Shown piece by piece: positions 1 through 9,104 of a DNA stretch of 64,000 nucleotides. Position numbers and translations under genes: made by a program. Position 1 is the stretch's first letter. Each line of letters begins with the position of its first letter. The notes below the pieces were generated by a model. It was not told the origin of the DNA. It made no database searches and saw only the letters and a program-made list of their open reading frames with translations. Source of the stretch: Pseudomonas viridiflava (GTDB lineage: Bacteria; Pseudomonadota; Gammaproteobacteria; Pseudomonadales; Pseudomonadaceae); contig NZ_UWFN01000166.1 of the NCBI RefSeq assembly GCF_900602065.1, positions 1 through 64,000 on the forward strand, given 5' to 3'.

Positions 1-656
1 ACACCCAGACCGTACTCAAAACCCAGAGCAGTCCGGGCGGCGCAGGTTTTAACGAACTGCGCATCGAAGACCGCAAAGGTGCCGAGTCCATTTCCATCCG
101 CGCCCAACGCGACTGGTCCGAGCATGTACTTAATGATCAGTCGATCCAGGTGGATAACCAGCGCAAGGTCAACGTCACCGGGTTGTCCAGCCATGAGCTG
201 CATGGCGAAGAACACCATCTCACTCATGGGTCACGCAAAATCCAGGTGCTGGCCGATGACTCTTTGACGGTGGTCGGTAATCAGCACATCAAAGCGGCCA
301 ATCATCTGGTCAGCGCGGCCCAGGAAATCCACCTGGCCGCCGGGCAAAACATGGTCATAGACGCCACGCTGAGTACGACTATCAAGGCGGGTGGTCATTG
401 GATATCGATTACGCCAGCGGGGATTTTTACCAGCGTACCGATTCTGTTGGGTGGAGTTCCTTTGCCGGGGATGCCTGCCGTTCCGGTCCCACCCGTACCT
501 CTCGAAAAACGAGTAGCGGTTCCGGGCGGTCCCTCCACACCGGTGATGGAGGTATCGGTTCAAGCCCTCCGTGATGAGTTCGAAATTCTTCCCGCCCGTT
601 GTGAGGCCTGCGAGGCCGCCAAAGCGGAAGAGCTGGCGCAGGGAGACCAGCCATGA
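1..656 (+). CDS. vgrG: Type VI secretion tip protein VgrG, C-terminal part (5' end outside window)
   Basis: The frame is open from base 3 to the stop at 654-656, giving the last 217 residues. VgrG trimers form the puncturing tip of the T6SS and carry effectors. The visible part has the gp5-like pattern of this family: an LRIEDRKGAESI stretch, then repeating beta-strand units with words such as NVTGLSSHELHGEEHH and QVLADDSLTVVGNQH, then a proline/valine-rich tail that may be effector-specific. The stop overlaps the start of the DUF4123 gene by 4 bases (ATGA), which points to translational coupling with its adaptor. The start and the N-terminal Hcp-binding part cannot be seen. Confidence 0.9.
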   Translation, partial: TQTVLKTQSSPGGAGFNELRIEDRKGAESISIRAQRDWSEHVLNDQSIQVDNQRKVNVTGLSSHELHGEEHHLTHGSRKIQVLADDSLTVVGNQHIKAANHLVSAAQEIHLAAGQNMVIDATLSTTIKAGGHWISITPAGIFTSVPILLGGVPLPGMPAVPVPPVPLEKRVAVPGGPSTPVMEVSVQALRDEFEILPARCEACEAAKAEELAQGDQP

Positions 657-1528
657 CCGTCCCTTCCCAGGCCAATTATTTGTTGATCGACGGCGCATTA
701 AGGCCAGGCGCGCTGGTCAGCCTTTATGAGCGTCATGAAATCTTTGAAATCGCCCCGTTGTATTTGGGGACTCGCTGGAAAGACCTTTACGACCTCGGGC
801 CGATTCTGGTCAAGCCTGTGCCGGGCAGTACGCTCCTGTCGAACTGGCTCGTTGATGAGGCGCTTTGGACAGATTCAACGCTGATTTTTTGCGAGGCCTC
901 GATTGAGGAAGTCGCCAGCCACCTTCGACGTTTTATCAGCCCTCCTGACTGTAACGGCGGGAGCGGTTTACTGCGTTTTGCCGATCCGCTGGTGGCGCAC
1001 TTTTGGCTGTCGAGCTTTTCCGGGTCAGAAACCCTGCATCTGGGCCCCATCCAGCATTGGTGGGTAGCCAAGCCAAAGCAGGCTTGGGAATCACGTTCGC
1101 AGCCTTCCTGGCAGGTATTCAGCGGACGCCATAACGGATCGCCTTGGGACCACCGCTGCGCACTGCTGGGCCCCGACCAAATACTCGCTCTTGAGCGAAC
1201 CCAACACTGGCGATTTCTTGGGCGTGTTCACGCGTGGATCAGTGAGCGAAACCCTTCGTTCTTTTTCGACATGAGCGGCGCGCAGATCACTGATTGGTTG
1301 GACTCAAGTCTGAATGCAGGTCTGGAGTGGGGCCTTGTCAGTGAGCGTGGTCTGGTTATCTGGATTGAGGCCTGCGCCGATGATGGTCAGGACTTCGCCA
1401 CTAGCCCGCATGGCCATTACCGAAAATGGCTAACCCTCGATCCAGAACACGCCCGCCTGTCTCCCGAAGCACGAATCAAAGCTTTCGACGCGCACCGCTA
1501 TGCGCAAAAGGATAACGCTCATGGCTGA
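653..1528 (+). CDS. DUF4123 domain protein, T6SS effector adaptor/chaperone
   Basis: This 291-residue protein has the DUF4123 pattern: an early LLIDGALRPGA, a central LLSNWLVDEALW and a LLRFADPLVAHFW block in roughly the first 150 residues. DUF4123 proteins (also called Tap or TEC) load a specific effector onto its VgrG and are not part of the firing apparatus. The position between vgrG and a large effector gene fits that role. It overlaps vgrG by 4 bases and the effector gene by 8 bases, so the three look like one transcript. No signal peptide or membrane segment is visible. The family call is firm; the partner assignment is inferred from position. Confidence 0.85.
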   Translation: MTVPSQANYLLIDGALRPGALVSLYERHEIFEIAPLYLGTRWKDLYDLGPILVKPVPGSTLLSNWLVDEALWTDSTLIFCEASIEEVASHLRRFISPPDCNGGSGLLRFADPLVAHFWLSSFSGSETLHLGPIQHWWVAKPKQAWESRSQPSWQVFSGRHNGSPWDHRCALLGPDQILALERTQHWRFLGRVHAWISERNPSFFFDMSGAQITDWLDSSLNAGLEWGLVSERGLVIWIEACADDGQDFATSPHGHYRKWLTLDPEHARLSPEARIKAFDAHRYAQKDNAHG

Positions 1529-4500
1529 TAAAAACGGCAACCCTCAGCAGTGTCGCAACGCTCGGTTCTCCAATAGGCCCATGGCTAATCCGGGCGTCTG
1601 CCCGTTCAAAGGTCCGGACATCGCCATTGTGCCCATGCGCTATGCGCTGGACCGATCCCGCTATGACGTCGATCCCGGCCGGCTCACGCCTTTGAGTGCG
1701 GAGGGCAAATGGAAATGCCCTCCCAAACTGCAAAGCCGCAACTACACCTTGCGACAGCTGCGCGATGGATTTGTGTATGTCTACGACGAGACGGACGAAG
1801 CGCTGCACGAGTACCGTTTCAGCGCGCAGGACGCCAGCCTGACGCGGATTGTCTGGAGCGATGCTGGGCAAGATACCCGGTCTGCCTCAGGTGAAAGCCG
1901 CAGCCACCTGCTTTATCCCCGCACTCACAAGTTGCGTATGGCCTTCTCGCCGTATCAATGGACCTGGCGCATGTGCCAGTTGATAAGTGCCAGCGGTGTA
2001 AAGCGTGCCTCATGGCTGCGTGAACTGGACTTAGGCGACTACAGCCGACAGATGACCGCCTGGCATGCGCTGCCGTTGACCCGACTGAGCAAGCGGGTAG
2101 TGGCAGACGTGGATCCTCATCCCGTCAATCATGACGGCCGTTTTGCTGATTCAGCCCATCCTCCGGTGGCAGACGAAGAAGGCAAGTATCCATCTGTTGC
2201 CCTGGCCGCCGATGTGCTCTGGACCGGTGGCGTCGAGGATAAATTCAGTTCGGTACTGATCGCGCTGGACGATCCGTTGGCAATGCTCGAAGACCTGAGT
2301 ATGCAGCTTGCAACTGATCAGGCGGCGCTTCATGAGTTTCAGCTGGAGCATGAGCACGCGCTGAATATCGCGGGTGTCGTGGAGAAACTATGCGGTGCCG
2401 CGGGGGACAAGTCTCTGCTGCCTGCTTCGGTATTGAAGGATGAAACGAAAACCCGGCAGTACATCCGGGATGTGGAAGCATACTTTGAGCAGCTTCAGGT
2501 GGAGGATGACCTCAAGCAAAGTGCTGATGGTCAGGTTTTGGGGCTTATTGAGTTGCCCTCTGCAGCCTTGGGCGATGAGCTCAAGGCTAATTACGGCAGT
2601 TTGCCGAATCCCGATTTGCGCAAAAGCTGGCAGGACCGCAGCAAGTGGCGTCGCGAGGTCGACCTGCAAGCGGCGCGGGAATACTCCGACACCCGGAATG
2701 CGCAACTGAAGACCCTTCGTGCGCACGTCATTGAAACCCAGAATGACATCAAGGCATTAGTCGCCTATATCGGCACCGATCCGATTCGGCTGTTCATTGA
2801 CACCACTCATTCAACCTCGCTGCTGTGTTTGCTGGATGTTGTATCCGACCTGTTATGCAACCTGAGTCAGGACCTTGGCTTTTCTCGCTGGCTGCAAGAG
2901 GAAGAAGAGAACAGCAAAACCCTGTTTGGCCATGCTCGTTTCGGCTTCTCCCATCTGATCAAAGATGCCATGACCAATGAAGCCAATCGCGTGATGCAGG
3001 GCATTTCCGATGTCACGGCATTGGTAGGGCGGGCAGGGGAACTGAACGGATTTCTCACCCACGATGCCTTGGCAGAAAAACCCTGGATCAAGGCGCTGAG
3101 CGAACCGGCGCAAATGACCCTGAATGCCTTGGTCGATCTCGCCAAAGGTGCAGGAAAGGCGACCCTGGAAAACATCCAGCTGGCGTTCTTCCCGGTCGAC
3201 AGTCGTCTGGCCGGCGGTGCCATCAATCAAAACGCTGCCTTGATACTGCGCAACCTGCTCATGGGCCATGTGCTGCTCAACCACCCCGAGAAACTGCAGA
3301 TCGACGAGGCTTTCATCAAACAACACGCGGCCTGGGAGGCTGAGCTCAAAAAGGGGCGTGATCTTTACAAAACCGCTCAATATCGCTGGCTCTACCAAGC
3401 CAAACAATACGACCGCCGTGCTCTCGCGTCGATCATGCAAAACATCCAGCACCAATTGACACGGCAGAGGCTCAACGAGCCGTTGCTGTTCGACTATCGC
3501 GGCAAGCGCTACGGTCAAGTCATGCAGTCCAAGATCGTGAACTTCTTCGCCGCACACGGCCAGCTCACCCAGGCATGGAGCAAACAGGCCAAAGCCTGGA
3601 GCGCCGAACACGGTCTTAACGCTGGCGCTATCACTTGGGGTATTGCGGCCATCAACCTGCTTAACACCTTCGTTACTTACGAGACGGCCAGCCGGGATGG
3701 TGAGTTGAGCAAGAAGGATTGGGCGAAGGTAGCGTCGGCTGCGGCCTATACCGGGAATGCGTTGATGGCTGTGTTTGTCGAGACTGGGTGGGGGGCGATG
3801 AAGGGGCTGGAGATTTTTGGTAGCGACTCGAAACCCATCAAAATTACCCAGAAGTCTGCAGCTCACTGGACTCGAGCGGGTAAATCCGACTGGGGGAAAT
3901 TGATAAAAGGATTTGGTACGAGGTTGGTTGGGTTAGGCGGGTTTGCTGTGATAGCTGCGTCTTTGGAGTGGTGGGATATCGATGATGATTACCTGAATAC
4001 GGACTCAGCGTTGGATAAAGATGTAATGAATATAAAGAAGATCTCTGTCCTTGGATTTGCAATGGTGGGTGGGGCTCAGTTGTTAGCTGGCATTGCGGCA
4101 TTAGTGGGTAACGGAACACTAGCTGCCTTGGTCATGAGTCCTTGGTTCTTTGGTATCACAGCATTGATTGGGTTGGTGTACCTGTTATCAACTCTGACGC
4201 TCAACTATTTGAAGCGAGATGTCGTGGGACACTGGCTTCGCAAATGTCACTGGTCTCGCTACCCGGATGAGTGCTTTGAGAGCAAAGATGAGGAGAATCA
4301 AACGTTCCTTGAAATTCAACTTGCTCCGGCGCTTTTCATAAAGCCAACATTCCATGCCAGCCAACATTACTTCCCTGATATTGGTTATCTACCAACTGAG
4401 ACCCAAAACGGCGCCTGGGTGCAGTTGCGATTGCCCGGCGCCATTCGAGGCGAGTTGGCGCATGTGAATTTGACTGCAACCGGCCGACCGTTTCCTGGCT

Positions 4501-4901
4501 TTCCGGTAGAGAGACTAGGCGACAGCTTGAAGGACTGTTTCAGTGGCTATGGCACAGTTGAGGCCGTTGCTCAGTGGCGAAGAGTTTCGCTGCTCAAAAC
4601 TCAGACCCGCTTCAACGAGCCGCCGCAAAAAATCTCGCCTCCAGCGGACGAAGATGTTATTTGGCAAACTTGGGTTCCGCTCACTGAAAGTGCGCAGTAC
4701 CTGGAACTACAAGTTTGGTACTCAGCACAAACTTTGCCCATCCGAGAGGGCGACAAAGGCTATCGCTATCAGATTGAACTGATTCCAGAGGGAGAGACTG
4801 ATGGCAGCGAGAGTCGAGTGGTCGGTGCAAATCTAAACTCCCTGACGGTTGAATCCTTAGGCGGTCGCGCGGACGCCTTGCTGCTTCCCTTGCCGTTGTA
4901 A
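1521..4901 (+). CDS. VasX-like T6SS effector, putative pore-forming toxin
   Basis: I chose the ATG at 1521 because AAAGGA lies 8 bases upstream; an ATG at 1500 would add seven residues. The 1126-residue product starts with a short cysteine-containing region and a VasX N-terminal-type domain (VPMRYALDRSRYDVDPG, YTLRQLRDGFVYVYDE). A long, mostly helical middle follows. A hydrophobic region lies at about residues 703-893, with segments near 703-720, 734-752, 803-818 and a long pair at 841-893. A soluble tail of about 230 residues ends the protein. This layout is like V. cholerae VasX and the BTH_I2691-type effectors, which act on target membranes. The vgrG-DUF4123 context supports secretion. The pore-forming function is inferred from family and membrane segments. 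The part after about 3880 is more A+T-rich than the start. Confidence 0.8.
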   Translation: MADKNGNPQQCRNARFSNRPMANPGVCPFKGPDIAIVPMRYALDRSRYDVDPGRLTPLSAEGKWKCPPKLQSRNYTLRQLRDGFVYVYDETDEALHEYRFSAQDASLTRIVWSDAGQDTRSASGESRSHLLYPRTHKLRMAFSPYQWTWRMCQLISASGVKRASWLRELDLGDYSRQMTAWHALPLTRLSKRVVADVDPHPVNHDGRFADSAHPPVADEEGKYPSVALAADVLWTGGVEDKFSSVLIALDDPLAMLEDLSMQLATDQAALHEFQLEHEHALNIAGVVEKLCGAAGDKSLLPASVLKDETKTRQYIRDVEAYFEQLQVEDDLKQSADGQVLGLIELPSAALGDELKANYGSLPNPDLRKSWQDRSKWRREVDLQAAREYSDTRNAQLKTLRAHVIETQNDIKALVAYIGTDPIRLFIDTTHSTSLLCLLDVVSDLLCNLSQDLGFSRWLQEEEENSKTLFGHARFGFSHLIKDAMTNEANRVMQGISDVTALVGRAGELNGFLTHDALAEKPWIKALSEPAQMTLNALVDLAKGAGKATLENIQLAFFPVDSRLAGGAINQNAALILRNLLMGHVLLNHPEKLQIDEAFIKQHAAWEAELKKGRDLYKTAQYRWLYQAKQYDRRALASIMQNIQHQLTRQRLNEPLLFDYRGKRYGQVMQSKIVNFFAAHGQLTQAWSKQAKAWSAEHGLNAGAITWGIAAINLLNTFVTYETASRDGELSKKDWAKVASAAAYTGNALMAVFVETGWGAMKGLEIFGSDSKPIKITQKSAAHWTRAGKSDWGKLIKGFGTRLVGLGGFAVIAASLEWWDIDDDYLNTDSALDKDVMNIKKISVLGFAMVGGAQLLAGIAALVGNGTLAALVMSPWFFGITALIGLVYLLSTLTLNYLKRDVVGHWLRKCHWSRYPDECFESKDEENQTFLEIQLAPALFIKPTFHASQHYFPDIGYLPTETQNGAWVQLRLPGAIRGELAHVNLTATGRPFPGFPVERLGDSLKDCFSGYGTVEAVAQWRRVSLLKTQTRFNEPPQKISPPADEDVIWQTWVPLTESAQYLELQVWYSAQTLPIREGDKGYRYQIELIPEGETDGSESRVVGANLNSLTVESLGGRADALLLPLPL

Positions 4902-5063
4902 TGATTCAGTCGTCTAGCGGTGAGCACTGGGTGGTAGCCGAACTTGCTAGCGAAAGCGCTGGGTCATACACCAAATTCGTCGGTTGTCCTGACCCTTAGC
5001 AAGCAGTCCCACAATATGATGAGTTCAGTTCGGGCACTGATATATTTTAGATAGGGTAGTCAC

Positions 5064-5801
5064 GTGATGAGTCTGAAAGAGAATGCACAGGTACAGGAGC
5101 CTTCCGTTGAAGCAGATCTATCTCTGGAGAAGGAAGTGAGCGCTATCTTTATGAGCTGGGAGATAAAGGCTCATGCGCATCCGACAATGTTTATGGATGT
5201 TGGAATGGCGGTCCTTGGAGCATTTCCGTTCATTTTTTGTATCTACGGCGTTTTTTTTCATGAGAACGAAAATACAAGGCACTCATTTATAAATTCAGGT
5301 GCGTTTGGCATGGCGCTGGTTTTTTTCATGTGGATTGTAATCGTTCGACAAAAGACCTTCTATTCCTACCGTATTTCTGAGAAGGGTGGAGAAGTTGACT
5401 ATTGGCTGTACTTTCCAAAGTGCGCCGGTTGGATATTCAAAGGCATTGCGGTTTTTGTATTGGTCACCGTGCTGGCCATAATCTCAATCATGCCAATGAT
5501 GATTTTTGCTTTGGTCGGCGTCGGCGCTATTACCATCCCGGCTGCCTTGAAGCTGCTGGCCTGGGAGAATGAGATTGATAGCGGCAGTTTTGAGTGGGAG
5601 AGAGTGCAGTTGATAGTGGCGGATCGAAAGAGAAGTCTCGTGGTTCTTCAGCGAAGATACCATCCCGATATTCCGTTTGAACAAAACTACATGTATTTCG
5701 AGGTTTTTTTGCCCAAGCAGCGGTTTGATGAGTTTATTAGAGCTTGCAAGCATTACGCCCCTTCCACGGTGGATTTTGAAGAGGGGGATGCTGGGTATTA
5801 G
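5064..5801 (+). CDS. Multi-membrane protein, probable immunity protein 1 for the VasX-like effector
   Basis: The 245-residue protein starts at GTG 5064, or at ATG 5067 right after it; an AGGG at 5053-5056 could serve either. It has about four hydrophobic segments: near residues 48-68, 78-97 and a long double segment at about 126-160. Charged, probably cytoplasmic ends surround them. I recognise no named domain. It lies 162 bases after the effector in the same direction and is followed by a paralogue. V. cholerae TsiV2, which protects against VasX, is likewise a multi-membrane protein of about this size. The immunity role is inferred from position, size and topology. Codon use is A+T-rich compared with the core genes. 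Confidence 0.6.
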   Translation: MMSLKENAQVQEPSVEADLSLEKEVSAIFMSWEIKAHAHPTMFMDVGMAVLGAFPFIFCIYGVFFHENENTRHSFINSGAFGMALVFFMWIVIVRQKTFYSYRISEKGGEVDYWLYFPKCAGWIFKGIAVFVLVTVLAIISIMPMMIFALVGVGAITIPAALKLLAWENEIDSGSFEWERVQLIVADRKRSLVVLQRRYHPDIPFEQNYMYFEVFLPKQRFDEFIRACKHYAPSTVDFEEGDAGY

Positions 5802-5887
5802 TATTTTGGTCCGCATATTTTGGGGGGCAATGGAAGGGGAGGTATGGTCGTAAGTTGCTAGTTTAAGTATCGATTTTGGATAGCTAT

Positions 5888-6568
5888 ATGTCGAAGTTGA
5901 AAAAAAGGGTTAAGAGCAAGCCTTGTGTTCGCAAAGCTCCTCTGGTCTGGAAGGTAAGAGCGCACGCACGACCTACTCTGCCTGCGGATATCGGAATGGG
6001 TGTGCTGTTTGTGATTCCGATAATCTTATTTGCTTATGGGTGGCAAGGGGATGTTAGTGATGGAGCGAGAGAGACCCTTACTAGTGGTGGTATAATCTCC
6101 GTTTTTATCTACTCATATCTCTGGTCCTTTGGTGTTAGACAAAAGACAGTATTTGAATATCATGTAAATGAGTTAGGGGGAAGTATGGCCTGCCAGCTAT
6201 ATTATCCAAAATACGCGGGACGCTTTTTCAAAGGCCTCGCCATCTTCGCCTTCGTTGCCATCCTCTCCATGATCTCAATAGACCCAAGCCTGATTTGGAT
6301 CGCTGCGGGGCCGGCGGGTATTTCCATAGCTGCGGCAGTTAAGCTGCTCAATTGGGAGAACCCCGTCGAGCACCATGCCACTGACTGGGCGCGCTATGAC
6401 CTCGTCTTCATTGATCGTAAGCGGAAAATGGTCGTCCCCAGCTTTCATGCCGATCCCTTGGCAGGCTTCGAAGTCCACCTCGAAAAAGCCAGAATCGATG
6501 ACTTCGTTGCCTTCCTGAAGACCGTGATCCCACACGCTGAATTCCGCGAAGCTGAGTGGAAGTGGTAG
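5888..6568 (+). CDS. Multi-membrane protein, probable immunity protein 2, paralogue of the preceding gene
   Basis: I prefer ATG 5888 (226 residues); a TTG at 5876 in the same frame has no better ribosome site. The product lines up with the preceding protein from end to end. Both have a K(A/V)(R)AHA.PT entry, a D.GM at the first membrane segment, an RQKT after the second, an FKG.A.F motif at the third, and a KLL.WEN after the fourth. They differ widely elsewhere, so this is an old duplication or two separately acquired alleles. It is probably an extra immunity protein for the same or a related toxin. The first half is A+T-rich; the second half is closer to core composition. Confidence 0.55.
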   Translation: MSKLKKRVKSKPCVRKAPLVWKVRAHARPTLPADIGMGVLFVIPIILFAYGWQGDVSDGARETLTSGGIISVFIYSYLWSFGVRQKTVFEYHVNELGGSMACQLYYPKYAGRFFKGLAIFAFVAILSMISIDPSLIWIAAGPAGISIAAAVKLLNWENPVEHHATDWARYDLVFIDRKRKMVVPSFHADPLAGFEVHLEKARIDDFVAFLKTVIPHAEFREAEWKW

Positions 6569-6669
6569 CCGCTCAGGTACCTCGAATTCCCCAACCCGAC
6601 AAGCGGCCCCACCACGGAACGATTCCCGTGAACCGGGCGTCATAAGCTCCCTTGAGCCAGCATCCATCG

Positions 6670-6698
6670 GCCCCGCGATTAGCCGTCGCGGGGCTTCC
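6670..6698 (+). terminator. Hairpin terminator after the immunity genes
   Basis: A perfect 9-bp stem (GCCCCGCGA at 6670-6678, TCGCGGGGC at 6686-6694) with a 7-base loop is followed by TTCCATGTTTT. The T-run is interrupted, so termination strength is uncertain. It closes the T6SS island transcript. Confidence 0.6.
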
Positions 6699-6700
6699 AT

Positions 6701-6730
6701 GTTTTAATTGAACGCTTGTTCAATTAAAAC
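6701..6730. promoter_or_regulatory. 30-bp palindrome, candidate BetI operator upstream of betT
   Basis: Two perfect 13-base arms (GTTTTAATTGAAC and GTTCAATTAAAAC) flank the 4-base centre GCTT. The core, TTGAAC-(4)-GTTCAA, resembles sites bound by BetI, the choline-responsive TetR-family repressor. It lies 92 bases before the transporter start. No betI gene is in the window, so the regulator would act from elsewhere. Assignment to BetI rests on the half-site and the transporter downstream. Confidence 0.6.
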
Positions 6731-6821
6731 CGGTGGTTCGCTGCCCGCTCATAACAGGAGGCTTACCCTTGCTTAATCCGTTTGTTGCCGTCTTTTCCTA
6801 CGACCTTGAGGTGCATTGCTC

Positions 6822-8816
6822 ATGAGTGCACCTGCTAGCCAGTCCAGCGGTATGGTTCGTATGAATCCGCCGGTGTTTTATTTCGCGGCGACGGTTATTT
6901 TGCTGTTTGGTGTGTCAGTCATTTCCTTCCCGGAGGCCGCTGGCCAGTGGTTGCTGGCGGCACAGAACTGGGCGGCCAATACGGTCGGCTGGTATTACAT
7001 GCTGGCGATGACGATCTATCTGGTCTTCGTGGTGGTCACCGCCTTGTCTGGTTACGGCAAGATCAAGCTCGGTGCCGACCACGACGAACCCGAATTCAGT
7101 TATCTGTCCTGGGCGGGCATGCTGTTCGCTGCCGGGATCAGCATCACGTTGTTCTTCTTCTGTGTATCGGAACCCCTGACGCACTTGCTGCAGCCACCGC
7201 AGGGCGAAGCGGGTACGTCTGAGGCGGCGCGGCAGGCGATGCAGTTGCTGTTTCTGCACTGGGGCTTGCACGGCTGGGGTGTGTTTGCGTTTGTGGGCAT
7301 GGCGCTCGCGTACTTCGCTTATCGCCATAATTTGCCCTTGGCGCTGCGCTCGGCGCTGTATCCGCTGATCGGCAAACGCATCAATGGTCCTATTGGTTAT
7401 GCGGTTGACGGCTTTGGCATCATCGCGACGATTTTTGGCCTCGGTGCTGACATGGGGTTTGGGGTATTGCACCTGAATTCCGGGCTGGATTACCTGTTTG
7501 ATATTCCCCATACCCAATGGATTCAAGTCGGGCTGATCACGTTGATGATGGGCGCGGCGATTCTGGTGGCGATCGCAGGTGTCGACAAAGGCGTGCGTGT
7601 CATGTCTGACATCAACATGCTGCTGGCCTGTGCGCTGTTGCTGTTTGTGTTGTTTGCTGGCCCGACGCAGCACCTGCTCAACACTTTGGTGCAAAACATT
7701 GGTGATTACCTCGGGGCGATCACCACCAAGAGTTTTGATGTGTATGCCTACGACGAGCCGAGCGAATGGCTGGGTGGCTGGACGGTGTTTTACTGGGCCT
7801 GGTGGATTGCCTGGTCGCCTTTCGTAGGTCTGTTCATTGCGCGTATTTCCCGTGGCCGGACCATCCGTGAGTTCGTGTTCGGTGTGCTGCTGATTCCGTT
7901 GGGCTTCACCCTGGCGTGGATGTCTATTTTTGGTAACAGCGCCATCGATCAGGTGCTCAACCATGGCATGGTCGCGCTGGGGCAGTCGGCTATTGATGAT
8001 CCGTCACGCACGCTTTATTTGCTGCTGGAAACCTATCCATGGAGCAAAACTGTTATTGCGGTGACGGTGTTCATCAGCTTTGTGTTCTTCGTCACTTCGG
8101 CGGACTCGGGCACCGTCGTGCTTTCGACACTATCCGCCAAAGGCGGCAACCCGGATGAAGACGGCCCGAAATGGCTACGGGTGTTCTGGGGTGTGGCGAC
8201 TGCACTAGTTACCAGCGGGCTGCTGTTCTCCGGCAGTATCGATGCGTTGAAGTCAGCAGTGGTGCTGACATCGCTGCCGTTCTCACTGATTTTGCTGTTG
8301 ATGATGTGGGGCCTGCACAAGGCGTTCTTCATGGAATCCCAGCGACAGATCGCGCAGTTGTACTCGCTGGCTCCGGCATCCGGGGCTCGACGTGGTGGCT
8401 GGCGTCAGCGCCTTAGCCAGGCCGTGCATTATCCGTCGCGAGACGAGGTGTACCGCTTCCTCGACCAGACTGTGCGTCCGGCGATCGAAGACGTTACGGC
8501 TGTGTTTGCCGAGAAGGGTCTGAACGTTGTGACTCAGCCTGACCCGGCCAATGACAGCGTCAGCCTGGAAATTGGCCATGGCGAAGAGCGGCCGTTCATT
8601 TATCAAGTGATGATGAAGGGCTTCTTCACGCCGTCGTTTGCGCGTGGCGGGATGGGCTCCAAACAGCTGAACAATCGTCGCTATTACCGCGCCGAAGTGC
8701 ACCTGAGCGAGGGCAGTCAGGATTACGACCTGGTGGGCTACACCAAAGAGCAGGTCATCAACGACATCCTCGACCAGTACGAGCGGCATATGCAGTTCCT
8801 GCATTTGGTGCGCTAG
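6822..8816 (+). CDS. betT: BCCT-family transporter, BetT-type choline uptake
   Basis: The ATG at 6822 has a GAGG at 6808-6811; the in-frame TTG at 6816 is too close to it. The 664-residue inner-membrane protein has the 12-segment BCCT pattern and the family signature WAWWIAWSPFVGLFIARISRGRTI near residue 330. A hydrophilic C-terminal tail of about 130 residues follows the last segment, as in E. coli BetT and unlike shorter BCCT members; in the family this tail senses osmotic state. The substrate is likely choline, taken up with protons for glycine betaine synthesis. The palindrome upstream supports choline-dependent control. A carnitine or betaine substrate cannot be excluded from sequence alone. 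Confidence 0.82.
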   Translation: MSAPASQSSGMVRMNPPVFYFAATVILLFGVSVISFPEAAGQWLLAAQNWAANTVGWYYMLAMTIYLVFVVVTALSGYGKIKLGADHDEPEFSYLSWAGMLFAAGISITLFFFCVSEPLTHLLQPPQGEAGTSEAARQAMQLLFLHWGLHGWGVFAFVGMALAYFAYRHNLPLALRSALYPLIGKRINGPIGYAVDGFGIIATIFGLGADMGFGVLHLNSGLDYLFDIPHTQWIQVGLITLMMGAAILVAIAGVDKGVRVMSDINMLLACALLLFVLFAGPTQHLLNTLVQNIGDYLGAITTKSFDVYAYDEPSEWLGGWTVFYWAWWIAWSPFVGLFIARISRGRTIREFVFGVLLIPLGFTLAWMSIFGNSAIDQVLNHGMVALGQSAIDDPSRTLYLLLETYPWSKTVIAVTVFISFVFFVTSADSGTVVLSTLSAKGGNPDEDGPKWLRVFWGVATALVTSGLLFSGSIDALKSAVVLTSLPFSLILLLMMWGLHKAFFMESQRQIAQLYSLAPASGARRGGWRQRLSQAVHYPSRDEVYRFLDQTVRPAIEDVTAVFAEKGLNVVTQPDPANDSVSLEIGHGEERPFIYQVMMKGFFTPSFARGGMGSKQLNNRRYYRAEVHLSEGSQDYDLVGYTKEQVINDILDQYERHMQFLHLVR

Positions 8817-8860
8817 GTCAGTGAGACCATCTAACCTCGGTCCCACAGAGTTGCGTAGAT

Positions 8861-9040
8861 TCTGTGGGAGCCGAGCTTGCTCGTGATAAGCCTGTACGCG
8901 GTTGCCAGTCAAACCGCGTCACCTTTCATCGCTGGCAAGCGCTGCCTATAGGTTGGTTTCATTCGTTAAGGCGGTGTTGCGGTCTATATAAGGCTGCGGA
9001 TGCACCTGCCCTTCGCGAATAAATTCGCTCCCACGGATTT
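8861..9040. repeat. Degenerate REP sequences between betT and the SDR gene
   Basis: A REP half with TGTGGGAGCCGAGCTTGCTCG starts at 8862, with a decayed partner near 8928-8945. A second unpaired half of another subtype (TTCGCGAATAAATTCGCTCC) lies at 9012-9031. The 288-base gap between the genes holds nothing else recognisable. Confidence 0.6.
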
Positions 9041-9104
9041 GTGTTTGCAGGCCAACATAGAATCTCCGACAGGGGTTTGAGTTAGCAACTCGGCTCACAT
9101 CGAT

